64,000 nucleotides of DNA from Boothiomyces macroporosus (GCA_027604185.1 JADGKB010000001.1:248001-312000); one strand, 5' to 3'. Shown: positions 38,088-48,302, counted from the stretch's first letter. The notes: generated by a model not told the origin, from the letters alone. A program made the numbers and translations.

Positions 38088-39733
38088 ATGGATCTTGTGA
38101 ACAATTTTCTCCCCCACACTCAAAAACTAATGGCTGCATTCAAGTATTTGAGGTTAGCATCCCATCATACAAAAGTAGCAGCATCTGCGGAGGAGGCTTT
38201 ATCAAGGGCCAAATTAACCTCGTCCAAAACATTATTGGTTGGAGGATTTGGACTATGTGGTAATCAAAACTATAACACTAGGTATTCCAATGTCATCTAT
38301 CAAAGCGATTTCAAAGATGGATGTAAAAGATCTTACAGTCGTTAGTAATAACTGCGGTGTTGATAACTGGGGGCTGGGGTTGCTTCTCAAGCAGGGCAAG
38401 ATTAGAAGGTAATCTCTATTAATCTCAAGAATGATATCATCATACGTGGGAGAAAATAAGGAATTTGAACGACAGTACTTGAATGGCGAATTGGAAGTCG
38501 AACTAGTCCCCCAGGGTACGTTAGCTGAGAAGCTGAGGGCTGGAGGTGCTGGAATCCCTGCATTCTTTACACGTACAGCAGTGGGGACTATCGTGCAAGA
38601 GGGAGGATTCCCAATTAAATATCAACTTGGAGGGAAACAAGTTGATATTGTTAGCAAACCCAAAGAAACTCGAGAATTCAAATGTGAGAGAACTGCCAAG
38701 AGCCACAAGTATGTAATGGAAAAGGCAATCACTGGAGACATCGCGTTGATTAAAGCATGGAAAGGAGACAAATTTGGGAACTTGGTATTTAAAGGAACTT
38801 CTCAAAATTTTAATCCAGATGCAGCTAAAGCAGCAGATTTTGCAATTGCTGAAGTTGAAGAATTGGTTGAAGTTGGGGAAATCAAACCAGAAAGTGTACA
38901 TCTGCCTGGGGTGTACGTTCATGCACTAGTTCATGCCCCAAATGAAGAAAAGCGTATTGAAAAAGTGACCATTAATGATGGAAACCAAGCAAATGTGGAA
39001 ACCAGTGCTGCTGCAAAAATGCGCGAACTAATTGTTCGAAGAGCTGCCAAAGAGTTGAAAAATGGGATGAATGTTAACTTGGGTATAGGAATGCCAACCT
39101 TGGCCCCAAATTTTGTTCCAAAAGATGTAACAATCATGTTACAGTCTGAAAATGGTTTATTGGGAATAGGGCCATATCCAACAAAAGAAAATGTAGACCC
39201 AGATTTGATCAATGCTGGCAAAGAGACAGTAACAATGATCCCAGGCTCATCTATTTTCACTTCATCAGAGTCATTTGCAATGATACGTGGAGGGTAATGT
39301 CTTTCTAACTATTAGCCACATTGATATCTCTATTCTAGGAGCAATGGTAATAAAATTATTAATCACAGCAAGTGTCAGAAGATGGCTCTCTTGCCAATTG
39401 GATTATTCCTGGTAAAATGGTGAAAGGAATGGGGTATTAGGCGAGCTTAACAATAGTGGCGCGATGGATTTAGTAAGTTCTGGAAGTAAGGTAGTGGTTG
39501 TCATGGAGCACACTGCAAAAGGTGGAAAACCAAAAATCTTGAAAAAGTGCACACTTCCACTAACTGGCATTAAATGCGTTAATCGAATAATTACTGAATT
39601 AGCAGTATTTGATGTTACAGAATCAGGTCTAGTTTTAATTGAACTTGCCGATGGTGTTACTGTAGAGCAGGTACAAAATGTGACTGAAGCGCCATTCACT
39701 GTTTCTTCAGCTTTGAAAAGAGGATACGAATAA
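38088..39733 (+). CDS. OXCT1: Succinyl-CoA:3-ketoacid CoA-transferase
   Basis: Six exons (introns 22, 21, 22, 22 and 23 nt) give 511 aa. Subunit A part: [60 protein letters not shown]. Subunit B part: [14 protein letters not shown], the catalytic glutamate in [28 protein letters not shown] and [20 protein letters not shown]. Start may be 38088 or the next ATG at 38130, which gives a basic amphipathic mitochondrial presequence ([19 protein letters not shown]). It transfers CoA between succinyl-CoA and acetoacetate or acetate. Confidence 0.95.
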
Positions 39734-39745
39734 ATCTCATTATGA

Positions 39746-41399
39746 CTAAATATATTTAAACTTTTGCAGCTCAATTAAGGTGTGATTAGTGAACTGGTGT
39801 ACCAAAACGCAGACCAAAACAAACTCCAGAAAATTCACTGAGGTGCTTGCAGAAAATTTGATTTCATCTCGTATTCTTTGCTTTATCTCACTGTAGTGTG
39901 TTGGAATCAAATGCAAAGATTTCAATAATTGGTCAAACTTTTCTTCTGAAATGAAAAATTCTTCCGCAAAACTAAGGAATACTTTCTACCAATCACTAAA
40001 AATGTACCTCAAAAGCCTGGATATCATCTATAATTTTTTCTAAACCATCGATGGGTATGGTCTTTTCCAAACGTATCATTTTTTCAATGAACGCAAAAAA
40101 CACTAGAAGTATATTTCTGGTGATTATATGGGAGGGGGAATTGTTACAAATCTTGGTTAACAGAGTCTCTTACTATTTTAATAAGCGCAATGGTGCTTTT
40201 CCCAACTTCAGGATACAAAGATACTATAAAGTCAATCAATCCTGAGGTTGGTTGATATTCTTGATCAAATGTACTACTCACAACACCGTTTAATCTTGTG
40301 TATTCAACCAACTCGACTGAAGATAAAAATTCTGGTGTAATCAAAAAACTGCTTGTAGTTGGCTTTGTCATAATATCATTGTCCTTTTTATTACCGGATA
40401 TTTCGTCTGTCATATATGGATTTTCCCTTTGAGGTAATATCTCAAGTACTGGTGAATATCTACTCTGTCCATTCAACTTATTCATGTTGTTAAATTCCAT
40501 AATGTTTTTTTGATTTCTTTCACTATAATCCTTCGCCAAATTCTTTTGAACAGTGGTATTTTCAATTTCTTCAAAGTCGTTTGGATATTCATCTTCAAAC
40601 TCATCCGTTCCCTCTGAATCAGTTTCGTCATTATTACTAATACCTATTTGTAGAATGTTGATCTCAGAATCTAAGTTGGGAGACAATCTTGACATATTAG
40701 CTTCATTATTTCTTTGATTTTGAGAATTAATGTTATTTCTTATCAGTAACTTTGGTGGAGTTGGATCAAACATGCTATGTTGATGCTCAGAATTAAATAA
40801 ATTTGAATTGGATTCCGTTTTTGAATAAGGAGCATTTTCAAAGTGATCGAATTCATTTATCTCTGCCATGTTAGGTGCAATTTCTGGACCATTCACTCTC
40901 CTTTTCGCCAGTGGTTTACCTGGAATAAATTTCGGTTTGATTGGCTTTAGAAGAACCAAAGGTTTATCACCATAGATTCTAATGGATTTCTTAGTACGAT
41001 GTGGAAGGAGAGCATCTAACCGACTTTTTGAATTTGATGGAATAGAAACGGTATTAACAAATGCTCTGAAATAATTAGAGTGTCCATTAGATTGCCCAAG
41101 TACAATTGATACATTCTTATCATACTGTGATACCTCAGTGATTTTTTTCTATGTAAGCTGCACGTTACCCAATGATTTTCCCTGGAACTTAATGCTTTAT
41201 AAGTGGGTGCTACACTTTTTTTAATATACTTTTCTCTCTGAATGTCAAATATTTTCTTGTCATTCCTCTTTGAAGAAAATTCGATATTGCTTTTGATTTC
41301 ACCATTTTCCTTTTTGAATTTTAAGTTGTTAGATTTTTGCGCTCGATCATACAGAATAGTTCCTATCAATTAAACTGTTGCTTTACTTTCCATATACAT
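39746..41399 (-). CDS. Large protein of unknown function
   Basis: Five exons (introns 24, 20, 22 and 22 nt) can be joined into about 520 aa beginning MYMERTILYDRAQKSNNLKF. The N-terminal half is basic, with KSRLDALLPHRTKKSIRIYG and KPIKPKFIPGKPLAKRRV. The middle is Asn/Glu-rich and disordered. The C-terminal 190 residues are helical: SGLIDFIVSLYPEVGKSTIA, HIITRNILLVFFAFIEKMIR, KVFLSFAEEFFISEEKFDQL and FLEFVLVCVLVHQFTNHTLI. No family recognised. It is convergent with OXCT1, 12 nt between stops. Confidence 0.7.
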
Positions 41400-42968
41400 T
41401 GATACAGTTAGTTTTTAAGAAGTAAACAAGGAATATTGTTTGCAAGGTATAATGAAAATATCTTCAGCCTCCAATTGTACTTTTCTTGGCTATTAAGAGT
41501 ATTTGATTTTGCTGAGGGAAATGTGAGGTGGACAATCGCTATATAGGATGGCCAACTTATGTACGTTTGCCCAGATTCTTCAAATTGTTTTTTCTAGTTA
41601 CGAATTGCAACGATTCAAACAACGACATTCAAATGCCAATTTGGATCTCCATGACTTGATAAAAAATAGAGTTATTGATGTTACTAATTAATTTAGACAT
41701 ATTTTTTTGAGACCTTGCTCCAAAGACAATTTGGCATTCATCCCAATTGAAATTTGTTGGGAAGGTTTTTCAGGAGACCTAGTGTCGAGAAATAAAGGAG
41801 TGAGGATGTGTAAAACATAAACGAGGTTATGTATGGTTCTTTTATGATTTAATAGATTTGACAATCGAAATATGATTATTAAAGCCCTTCAACTATGGAC
41901 AAAATATTTCTACTTAAAACGTGAGTATATAATATTTCCTGCGAAAACTGTCTTCAATTAACCACCTTCCGTATATTACTTAACACTCTTGTTGCCATAT
42001 TGGTCGTTCTAACCTCCTGTTTGATCAGGTTAAATTCAGAGCATCATCTTTAGTTGCGGATTGGAGTACATTTTATCTTCTCCTGGAGCTTTTTGCCGAC
42101 TTTGCGCGTAAATGATGGAATGGAAATACATTAAATAAAAAAGTTAGGAAAATTGAAATTGGATTGTTTTCCACCCAAGTAAATTGTTGAAGCTTACCAC
42201 TTTGAAGACACTAAAATGAAAAGGGTAACAGGGTTCACAACATTTGATAATCTATTATATTGCATTGAGGTAGAGATATATAGTATATTTATAAATTAGG
42301 TATACCTAAAGCTATTGAGTGTTTGGTAATAATTAGGATTAATTGTCCATCAAGCAAAAGTAGAAGAAAAATTTGATATTCACACAGTCGTTTTATTTAG
42401 GTAAAGTATTTTGTGTATAATATGACCTGAAATTGATTGAATTAAGCGAGATATTTAATTCATAGGGACCAGTATCATTTGTTTTTGCAAGTTAAATTTA
42501 TTTTAGTGATGTTAGCTGTCTGACTAAAGAGATTGTAGATCCCTAAATATGTAACCAATCTTGAAATAGTTTGACTGATTGATTCATCAAAGTGGGACGA
42601 TAAAACTAAATTTTTGATTGCTTCTGTGTGAATCTGAATACTTTTACATATAAACCATGAACCTTTTAATTCAGACTGCTTGGGATCCCATAAGTTTATC
42701 ACATTGCAAACCTTTAAATCAATCTTAAATATTGAATACTGTAGTTCAGAGCCCAGTCACATAAACTTTGAGTAAGCATTATATTCAACTGAAAAGACAG
42801 CAATCTGTTTGGGCTTTATTGTATTCTATAGTATAATGTTGAACCATCACTCAAATTCCTCCTATATTTGACCGTATTTACTGAAATGGCCTCTGAAGAG
42901 AGGTGTCACGGGTCTTATAGAATGTAAAATATGGTAGTCATGGATTCATAAGGGCAAAAATTTATTTG
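41400..42968. other. AT-rich intergenic region, mostly non-coding
   Basis: About 1.57 kb between a minus-strand start and the arginine-kinase stop. It is visibly more AT-rich than its surroundings and stops are dense in all frames through 41.4-42.47 kb. Only a weak minus-strand coding signal near 42.47-42.85 kb is listed separately. No tandem repeat, RNA gene or transposon ORF was seen. Confidence 0.6.
42472..42850 (-). CDS. Weak WD40-like coding signal, possibly a gene remnant
   Basis: Minus-strand pieces read KPKQIAVFSVEYNAYSK and, further on, VCNVINLWDPKQSELKGSWF, which resemble one or two WD40 blades (a VFSVEYN strand, then INLWDPK). A stop-containing, AT-rich stretch lies between them and no 19-23 nt intron joins them neatly; a 43-nt GT...AG interval might. 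The downstream part (HTEAIKNLVLSSHFDESISQ) lacks a further WD. It may be a small gene or a decayed copy. Confidence 0.3.
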
Positions 42969-45254
42969 CTAAGCTTCTTCTTTTGCCTTATTTTCTGCTT
43001 CAAGTAGTAACTTGATTCCTTCGTACAAGGAGCAAATGATATCAGCTTCTTCAATCATCAATCTTGCAGATGGCGAAATGTCAACAGTGCCATCTTCGCC
43101 AATTGGAGTGTGTTCTCCTCCCAATCCTCTAACTGACAACCCCAATGGCTTGCATACTTTTTTGGCTTCTTTGTCGCTGCCTCCTTTAGTCAAAGCTGGA
43201 ATCTTGATATGAACAGATGCACGCATCCCTGTTCCCAAATTAGTAGGACAGCTTGTAACAAATCCATAGTTTTTGGCTTTGGCAAACTTGTCGGCATGCT
43301 TTTCAACTATCTTCTCTGCAGTCTGAAGACGGTCAAATACAGTGTTCAACACTGTTCCTTGAACCATGCACATAATACGAAGGTGATCCTCTTCTCCCAC
43401 CCAGACAATGAATTCCTTGTCAGCACTGACATAGCATCCTCTTCCGTATGGCCAGTTTGAGGAAATGCCAGCACTGTTGAGGTACTTGTCAGCAGACATA
43501 TCCTTGAACATGATGTGCTCGTTCACCAATTCTTGATACTTGGCTTCATTGATAAAGTAAGGATTTCCAGGGGTCAATGAGTAGTATGTACCGCCATAAG
43601 CCTTATCGGAAATCAAATTCTTGAAGGCGGCAATCATGGTGTTTTCCATCTTAATTCTGTCGCTCTTTGTCATAGCACCAGGAAGAGGGAACGAACTAAG
43701 GTTTCTTCCCACTCTAACGCGCATACTGGACTTTCCTAAACCAAGCTTTGCCAAGTCCAATTTTCCATCAGTGCAGCCCAGCATATCCAATCGTGACTGC
43801 TTGGAAGTAAGATCCCAGTTGGTAGTATGAACCTTTTCACCTTCGATTTTGTGATAGTCTCGAATTACCTTGTCAAAGTAGACTCCAAACACATCATAGT
43901 CGTCAGGCTGCATAGCGTACATACCCAAGCTTGAATCTGGATTATCGGACCCACTTTTACATATCTTCAACAATCTTTGACGCATGGAATCATTTTCAAG
44001 ACCATCAAAGTAAGATTTTTCAAAGTATTTTGCCATCAAATTATCCGGATTACTTTCCTTTGCCGCATCTATTTTGGCTAGCTGTTCAGAAATGTCTTTC
44101 TTTGCAGCTTCTGACTCTGCTGCTAATAGTTGTTTTACCCCTTCATATAGAGAACAAATTATATCCACTTCTTCTATCATAAGTCTTCCAGAAGGGGAAA
44201 TATCTACTGTACCATCTTCCCCAATAGGTGTATGTTCACCACCAAGTCCCCGAACTGATAACCCCAAAGGTTTGCAAACAGCTTTTGCCTTCTTGTCACT
44301 ACCGTCACTGGTTAATTTTGGAAGTTTAATGTGAAGAGACGCACGCATACCAGTTCCCAAATTTGTTGGACAACTTGTTACATAACCATACTTCTTGGCT
44401 TTTGCGAAAGGTCCTGCTTGTTTCTCAACAAGTTGTTCGGCAACTTGAAGCCGGTCGAAAACATCATTCAACACTGTTCCTTGAACCATGCACATAATAC
44501 GAAGGTGATCCTCTTCTCCCACCCAGACAATGAATTCCTTGTCAGCGCTGACATAGCATCCTCTTCCGTATGGCCAGTTTGAGGAAATGCCAGCACTGTT
44601 GAGGTACTTGTCAGCAGACATATCCTTGAACATGATGTGCTCGTTCACCAATTCTTGGTATTTCTCTTTGCTTATGTGGTATGGACTAGATGGTGTCAGC
44701 GAGTAGTAGCTTCCACCATAACGAGGGTCGGCAATCAATGTTTTAAACGCAGTGGCCATTTTTTCCTCCATTTTAATTCTGTCAGTCTTAGTCATTGAAC
44801 CAGGGAGAGGGAATGAACTAAGGTTTCTTCCAACCCTAACACGCATACTAGTTTTCCCAAGCCCCAACGATGCCAAATCCAATTTCCCATTTGCACATCC
44901 CATGGACTCCAATTTAGCTTGCCTGGTAGACATATCCCAGTTATTGACATGAGTGCCATCGGTAGTTATTTTATGATACTCTCGAATTACTTTGTCAAAG
45001 TAAATGGCGAATTCGTCATAGTCATCCGGTTGCTGGGCATACATACCTAAGGAAGAGTCTGGATTGTCTCCCCCACTCTTACATATTTTCAAAAGTCGAG
45101 CTTTTTTGGCATCATCCAATGAGTTGTAGTATTCTTCTGAAAAATGCTTTGCCATCAGATTATCTGGATTTCTAACTTTTGCCGCTAGAATCTTGTTGAC
45201 AAGTGATTCCGATGAATCTACTGCCATAGTTTGCTTTGAAGTACCTCCGCCCAT
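42969..45254 (-). CDS. Two-domain arginine-kinase-like phosphagen kinase
   Basis: Intron-free 761-aa ORF with two complete phosphagen kinase domains (about residues 20-385 and 395-755). Each has RVRVGRNLSSFPLPGSMTK-type nucleotide-binding sequence, GEEDHLRIMCMVQG and the reactive cysteine motif TSCPTNLGTGMRAS; each ends RLMIEEVDIICSLYEG-like. Catalytic residues look intact in both halves. The N-terminus MGGGTSKQ fits an N-myristoylation signal, so membrane or flagellar attachment is likely. The enzyme would buffer ATP through a phosphorylated guanidino compound; arginine is the likely acceptor but taurocyamine or others are possible. Most fungi lack this family. Part of the two domains is nearly identical in DNA (see findings). 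Confidence 0.92.
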   Translation of the reverse strand: MGGGTSKQTMAVDSSESLVNKILAAKVRNPDNLMAKHFSEEYYNSLDDAKKARLLKICKSGGDNPDSSLGMYAQQPDDYDEFAIYFDKVIREYHKITTDGTHVNNWDMSTRQAKLESMGCANGKLDLASLGLGKTSMRVRVGRNLSSFPLPGSMTKTDRIKMEEKMATAFKTLIADPRYGGSYYSLTPSSPYHISKEKYQELVNEHIMFKDMSADKYLNSAGISSNWPYGRGCYVSADKEFIVWVGEEDHLRIMCMVQGTVLNDVFDRLQVAEQLVEKQAGPFAKAKKYGYVTSCPTNLGTGMRASLHIKLPKLTSDGSDKKAKAVCKPLGLSVRGLGGEHTPIGEDGTVDISPSGRLMIEEVDIICSLYEGVKQLLAAESEAAKKDISEQLAKIDAAKESNPDNLMAKYFEKSYFDGLENDSMRQRLLKICKSGSDNPDSSLGMYAMQPDDYDVFGVYFDKVIRDYHKIEGEKVHTTNWDLTSKQSRLDMLGCTDGKLDLAKLGLGKSSMRVRVGRNLSSFPLPGAMTKSDRIKMENTMIAAFKNLISDKAYGGTYYSLTPGNPYFINEAKYQELVNEHIMFKDMSADKYLNSAGISSNWPYGRGCYVSADKEFIVWVGEEDHLRIMCMVQGTVLNTVFDRLQTAEKIVEKHADKFAKAKNYGFVTSCPTNLGTGMRASVHIKIPALTKGGSDKEAKKVCKPLGLSVRGLGGEHTPIGEDGTVDISPSARLMIEEADIICSLYEGIKLLLEAENKAKEEA
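43345..43535 (-). repeat. Homogenised segment, copy in domain 2 of the phosphagen kinase
   Basis: These 191 bases match 44467-44657 with a single difference (A at 43425 against G at 44547 on the plus strand). The neighbouring parts of the two domains differ at many positions. It encodes the stretch from VNEHIMFKDMSADKYLNSAG to GEEDHLRIMCMVQGTVLN. Confidence 0.95.
44467..44657 (-). repeat. Homogenised segment, copy in domain 1 of the phosphagen kinase
   Basis: Direct partner of 43345-43535, offset by exactly 1122 bases, 190 of 191 positions the same by eye. The surrounding domain sequence has diverged in DNA though the protein is similar, which points to recent gene conversion. Confidence 0.95.
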
Positions 45255-45358
45255 TTTACTTTATTGAAAGAATATTCCATAGCCATCGTGGATTGTTTGC
45301 CTACAACAATGCTATAGTGAACAATGCACAGAAACCCATCGTCAAACAAACTAATATA

Positions 45359-46785
45359 TTAAATTTCTAATAATTGAACAGCCTGCTCAGTTTTATATAC
45401 TTTTGCCTGCATTAAAATAAGTTACTTTGATATCTTGAAGATGCTCGGAAATTTTCCCGGCCTTTTCACCGGTTAGACGGGCAGTTGATTAAATATAAGT
45501 TACCAATATTGAGTAAAACAAGTTCCTTATCTTCTAGAGCACCGTATTTTAGAATACTTTTTTCAAGAGTTCGTAATTGCTGGCGCAAATTAACAATGTC
45601 ACTTGTAAAGCCCTCAATTTCATAATCCCTCCTCCTCTTTAACGCCAAATAACTGGATAAGTGCTTGATTACTTTTGATTTGCAGCATCTACCTTACTTT
45701 TGTAAAAATCTATCTTTCTGTCCGTTGAGATTCGATATTGCTCATAGTCATTCTGCGTAAATAGTAATTACATTGACCTTGCGAAGATTCTGCTGCAATT
45801 TGTATACTTTATCATTGAGTTCAACAACCATATTTTGTTGCTCCTTTGAAACGCGTTCTTCAATGGTCTGATTAGGGTTGAAGTTACCTTCTCTTGATTG
45901 CTGTTCCTCTCTTTTTCCTTATTCAACAGATTATTTAGCTTTTTGATTTCATCTACAAGCATAGCTTTTTCCTCAATCAGCGTTTTCTCATTTCTGTGCG
46001 ACATCTTCTTTGTCCTAAGAAGCTCCTTTGTATTTTCTCGACAGAGCAACCTCATTTGGGCTAATTTCTTTGTCAAGGCTTCAATCTTTTCTTCCTCATA
46101 ATCCCTCCTGGCCTTTTCTTCATCTTCCCTTAGCCTCCTCTCTTTCATCAAACCAGATATAGCTTCCTCATAAGTGGCTTTCTTGTAAAATACCAAATAC
46201 TTGTTCTTCAATCTGGGTTTGTAACGATGAAATTGTCAATTTTAATCCTTCAACTTCATCTTCCAATATTATCAAGTCCTGCTCTTCTAACCTAGGACCC
46301 TGCTGCGTTCGACTAATCTTTACCAGCCGCTTGTCTAATCTACATTAATTTTACTTGCCTATCCCTGAAATATGTGACTTCTTCTTCTGGTGAACCAGAC
46401 AAAGAAAGCAAGAATCTAATTTTCTTTCTGTCCTTTAGTTCCTGAACTATTCTTAAACTTGTGTTACTCTTTAGAGCATCGTTTTCGGCAACAATAGCCA
46501 AAGTGTGTTTACGTTCTTCAAACACAGCGGCTTGAAAATCACCAAGCGCTTGTTGGAGCGAGTATACTGGTGTTATTAACGACTACCTTCTTTGGTTCTT
46601 TTGAATACTTCCCAAGATAGCCTAGATTAAGGTGAATTACTTGTGAGTTTCCTCATGCGCGATCTTTAGCTCCTGGATTGAATCAAGAGCAGCTTGATAC
46701 TCTATTTCAGCAAATTCTATGTTAATCAGTCTATACCCAGGCGTTGCTTGTAGTAGTTGATTAGCTCTTCCTGCAGTGGTGACAT
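45359..46785 (-). CDS. CCDC77: CCDC77-like centrosomal coiled-coil protein
   Basis: About ten exons. The protein starts MSPLQEELINYYKQRLEFAE, then VFEERKHTLAIVAENDAL, the diagnostic block DRKKIRFLLSLSGSPEEEVT (YF), a long coiled coil rich in Glu/Lys/Leu, and near the end LKRRRDYEIEGFTSDIVNLR followed by KELVLLNIARLTGEKAGKIS. Order and motifs match vertebrate CCDC77, a centriole/basal-body protein kept in ciliated species. Two introns are atypical: 46340-46358 is GC-AG (GCAAGT donor), and 45482-45503 seems to end in TG. A 25-nt intron with a GTCAAT donor and a 26-nt intron also occur. Confidence 0.8.
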
Positions 46786-46801
46786 TGAAAAATTGTTTGA
46801 A

Positions 46802-47412
46802 ATGCAAAAAGTCACAGTTCGTTTTGTGGACGCTCGAGATGACTATGTGATTGAAACTGATGAAATATCGATTGAAGAGATTAAAGAAAGAATTATTAAT
46901 AACTATCCTGATGTGCGGGACAAGTTTCTCAGAATAATACAGAGAGGGAAGATTCTAAACAACTCAGTTGTCATTAATTCTGATACCGTATTGCACTGTA
47001 GCATTTCTGACGAAGAAAGCAACCAGTCATCAGCAGAGCAAGATGCAAGAAGAGTGGGATTTGACCGGTTATTGGAAATGGGTAATTTCTTTTCCTAAAC
47101 AAAGGGTTGGAAGAAAATGAAGTGTTGGAGTTGCGGCAACAATTTCATACTCTACGAGGAGTTAATGTTCTAGAGACCCCAAACTTGGCTACACAAGCGG
47201 AGGAGCAATGGATTGAAAATGCAGGAAACGAAAGTGTGGAAGTATCAGAATCGCAGGTGGATTTGTTGATGGGACTGGTTCTGGGATATTTCGCAGGAAT
47301 TATTATTATATTTTGGTTGAAGGAAGCCAACATCTTTTCCAGAAGGCAGCAGCAAGGAATAATTTCCGGTATCGTGATTAACGTATTTTTCGGAATTCTT
47401 CGTTGGTTCTGA
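46802..47412 (+). CDS. DSC3: DSC3-like ubiquitin-domain membrane protein
   Basis: Two exons joined by a 23-nt intron give 195 aa. The N-terminus is ubiquitin-like (VTVRFVDARDDYVIETDEIS; FLRIIQRGKILNN; TVLHCSISDEES), then GFDRLLEMGLEENEVLELRQ QF-type sequence and two hydrophobic segments near the C-terminus (LLMGLVLGYFAGIIIIFWL and GIISGIVINVFFGILRWF). This is the DUF2407/Dsc3 arrangement, a subunit of the Golgi/ER Dsc E3 ubiquitin ligase of fungi; the animal relative is TMUB. The start codon is 16 nt from that of CCDC77. Confidence 0.78.
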
Positions 47413-47444
47413 CTGCAAGTTTGTAAATTGTTCATATATATTAA

Positions 47445-47622
47445 TCATGATTTATTTGCCAATTTCTGTAATATTTCATCCTTTGAAATCTGTATTTGTT
47501 TCTTCTCTGGCTGTCTGGTCATTTCGTGGATTTGATATCCAATTGCTAGTCCCAATGCGCTTCCAAAAGTAATCTGATTACTAATTATTTACCTTTACAA
47601 GGAATTTACTTAGTACAGACAT
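47445..47622 (-). CDS. Small membr­ane protein of 52 aa, unrecognised
   Basis: Two exons separated by a 19-nt intron at 47574-47592 (GTAAATAATTAGTAATCAG). The product starts MSVLSKFLVKITFGSALGLA, has one short hydrophobic segment (FGSALGLAIGYQI) and ends in a charged tail (RQPEKKQIQISKDEILQKLA). Size and shape fit a small organelle inner-membrane protein, but I recognise no family. It sits between convergent DSC3 and co-oriented ATG10, with 32 and 64 nt gaps. Confidence 0.6.
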
Positions 47623-47686
47623 GAATTTTTTGGCCAAAAATTTAAAAGTAAAAAATTGATTGTATCGACCCGCCAATGGATGATAA

Positions 47687-48028
47687 CTATAGTAATTTCA
47701 ATCCCAGATTATTCTGCCACATGCTGATCAAGAACTGCAGTCTGTCTTTTTGCTTCACTTTCAATTCGTTCATGAGCAAATTACTCTGACAAGGGTGTAT
47801 GAAATAATAAGGGATTCCCAGTACTGGATGCTCCTCTTGAGAAATGAATTCAATTTCTCTGAATTTAAAAGGGGACACTGGCGAACCAGACTGATCTTGA
47901 ATCCTGAAATACAGAACATGGCATTCCCAAATACTTGATTCAACTATATGAAGATCCCACACATATATTTGGTCAGTGAAAATTTCAATTCTTTTCTCTA
48001 GAAATCCTCTTTTGGTTTCCCACTCCAT
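47687..48028 (-). CDS. ATG10: ATG10-like autophagy E2 enzyme
   Basis: Single exon of 113 aa starting at the ATG of 48028 (MEWETKRGFLEKRIEIF). It contains ECHVLYFRIQDQSGSPV, FISQEEHPVLGIPYYFIHPC (the HPC catalytic-cysteine motif of ATG10/ATG3) and a C-terminal LQFLISMWQNNLGLKLL. ATG10 attaches ATG12 to ATG5. It is shorter than animal ATG10, keeping essentially the E2 core. The start codon is 9 nt from that of the divergent CX9C gene. Confidence 0.82.
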   Translation of the reverse strand: MEWETKRGFLEKRIEIFTDQIYVWDLHIVESSIWECHVLYFRIQDQSGSPVSPFKFREIEFISQEEHPVLGIPYYFIHPCQSNLLMNELKVKQKDRLQFLISMWQNNLGLKLL

Positions 48029-48037
48029 CTCTTGAAA

Positions 48038-48224
48038 ATGGGAAAAGGAATTCAAAAGTTGTCAAAGTCCGTGGCGAGTTGCAGTCAGCAGGTAATCTTT
48101 TGTAACGCAGGCAATAGTATATGGGGCGTGTGTAAACAAATATTTCAGTGAAGTCCAGCGAGACTCTTGTAAAGTTGAGTTTGAAGCATTCAAGAAATGC
48201 GTTACAAAGTCACTTGGAGGATAA
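48038..48224 (+). CDS. NDUFAF8: Twin CX9C protein, NDUFAF8-like
   Basis: Two exons with a 19-nt intron (48092-48110) encode 55 aa: MGKGIQKLSKSVASCSQQAI, VYGACVNKYFSEVQRDSCKV, EFEAFKKCVTKSLGG. The cysteines form two exact CX9C motifs (C-SQQAIVYGA-C and C-KVEFEAFKK-C), the coiled-coil-helix fold imported into the mitochondrial intermembrane space by MIA40. The spacing and the YG.CV / C..EFE..K.C pattern match NDUFAF8, a complex I assembly factor that partners NDUFAF5. The gene is too short for ordinary ORF calling and is only visible after splicing. Confidence 0.85.
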
Positions 48225-48302
48225 TTAATTATAGGACATGAAATAAATTATAATTCAACTATATATTTGAGTGTCAATATAAAATACTATCATTAATGGA
48301 GA

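Noticed and set aside
43012..44952. Series of plus-strand ORFs, some repeated twice
   Set aside because: Antisense shadows of the phosphagen kinase; their duplication only reflects its two domains.
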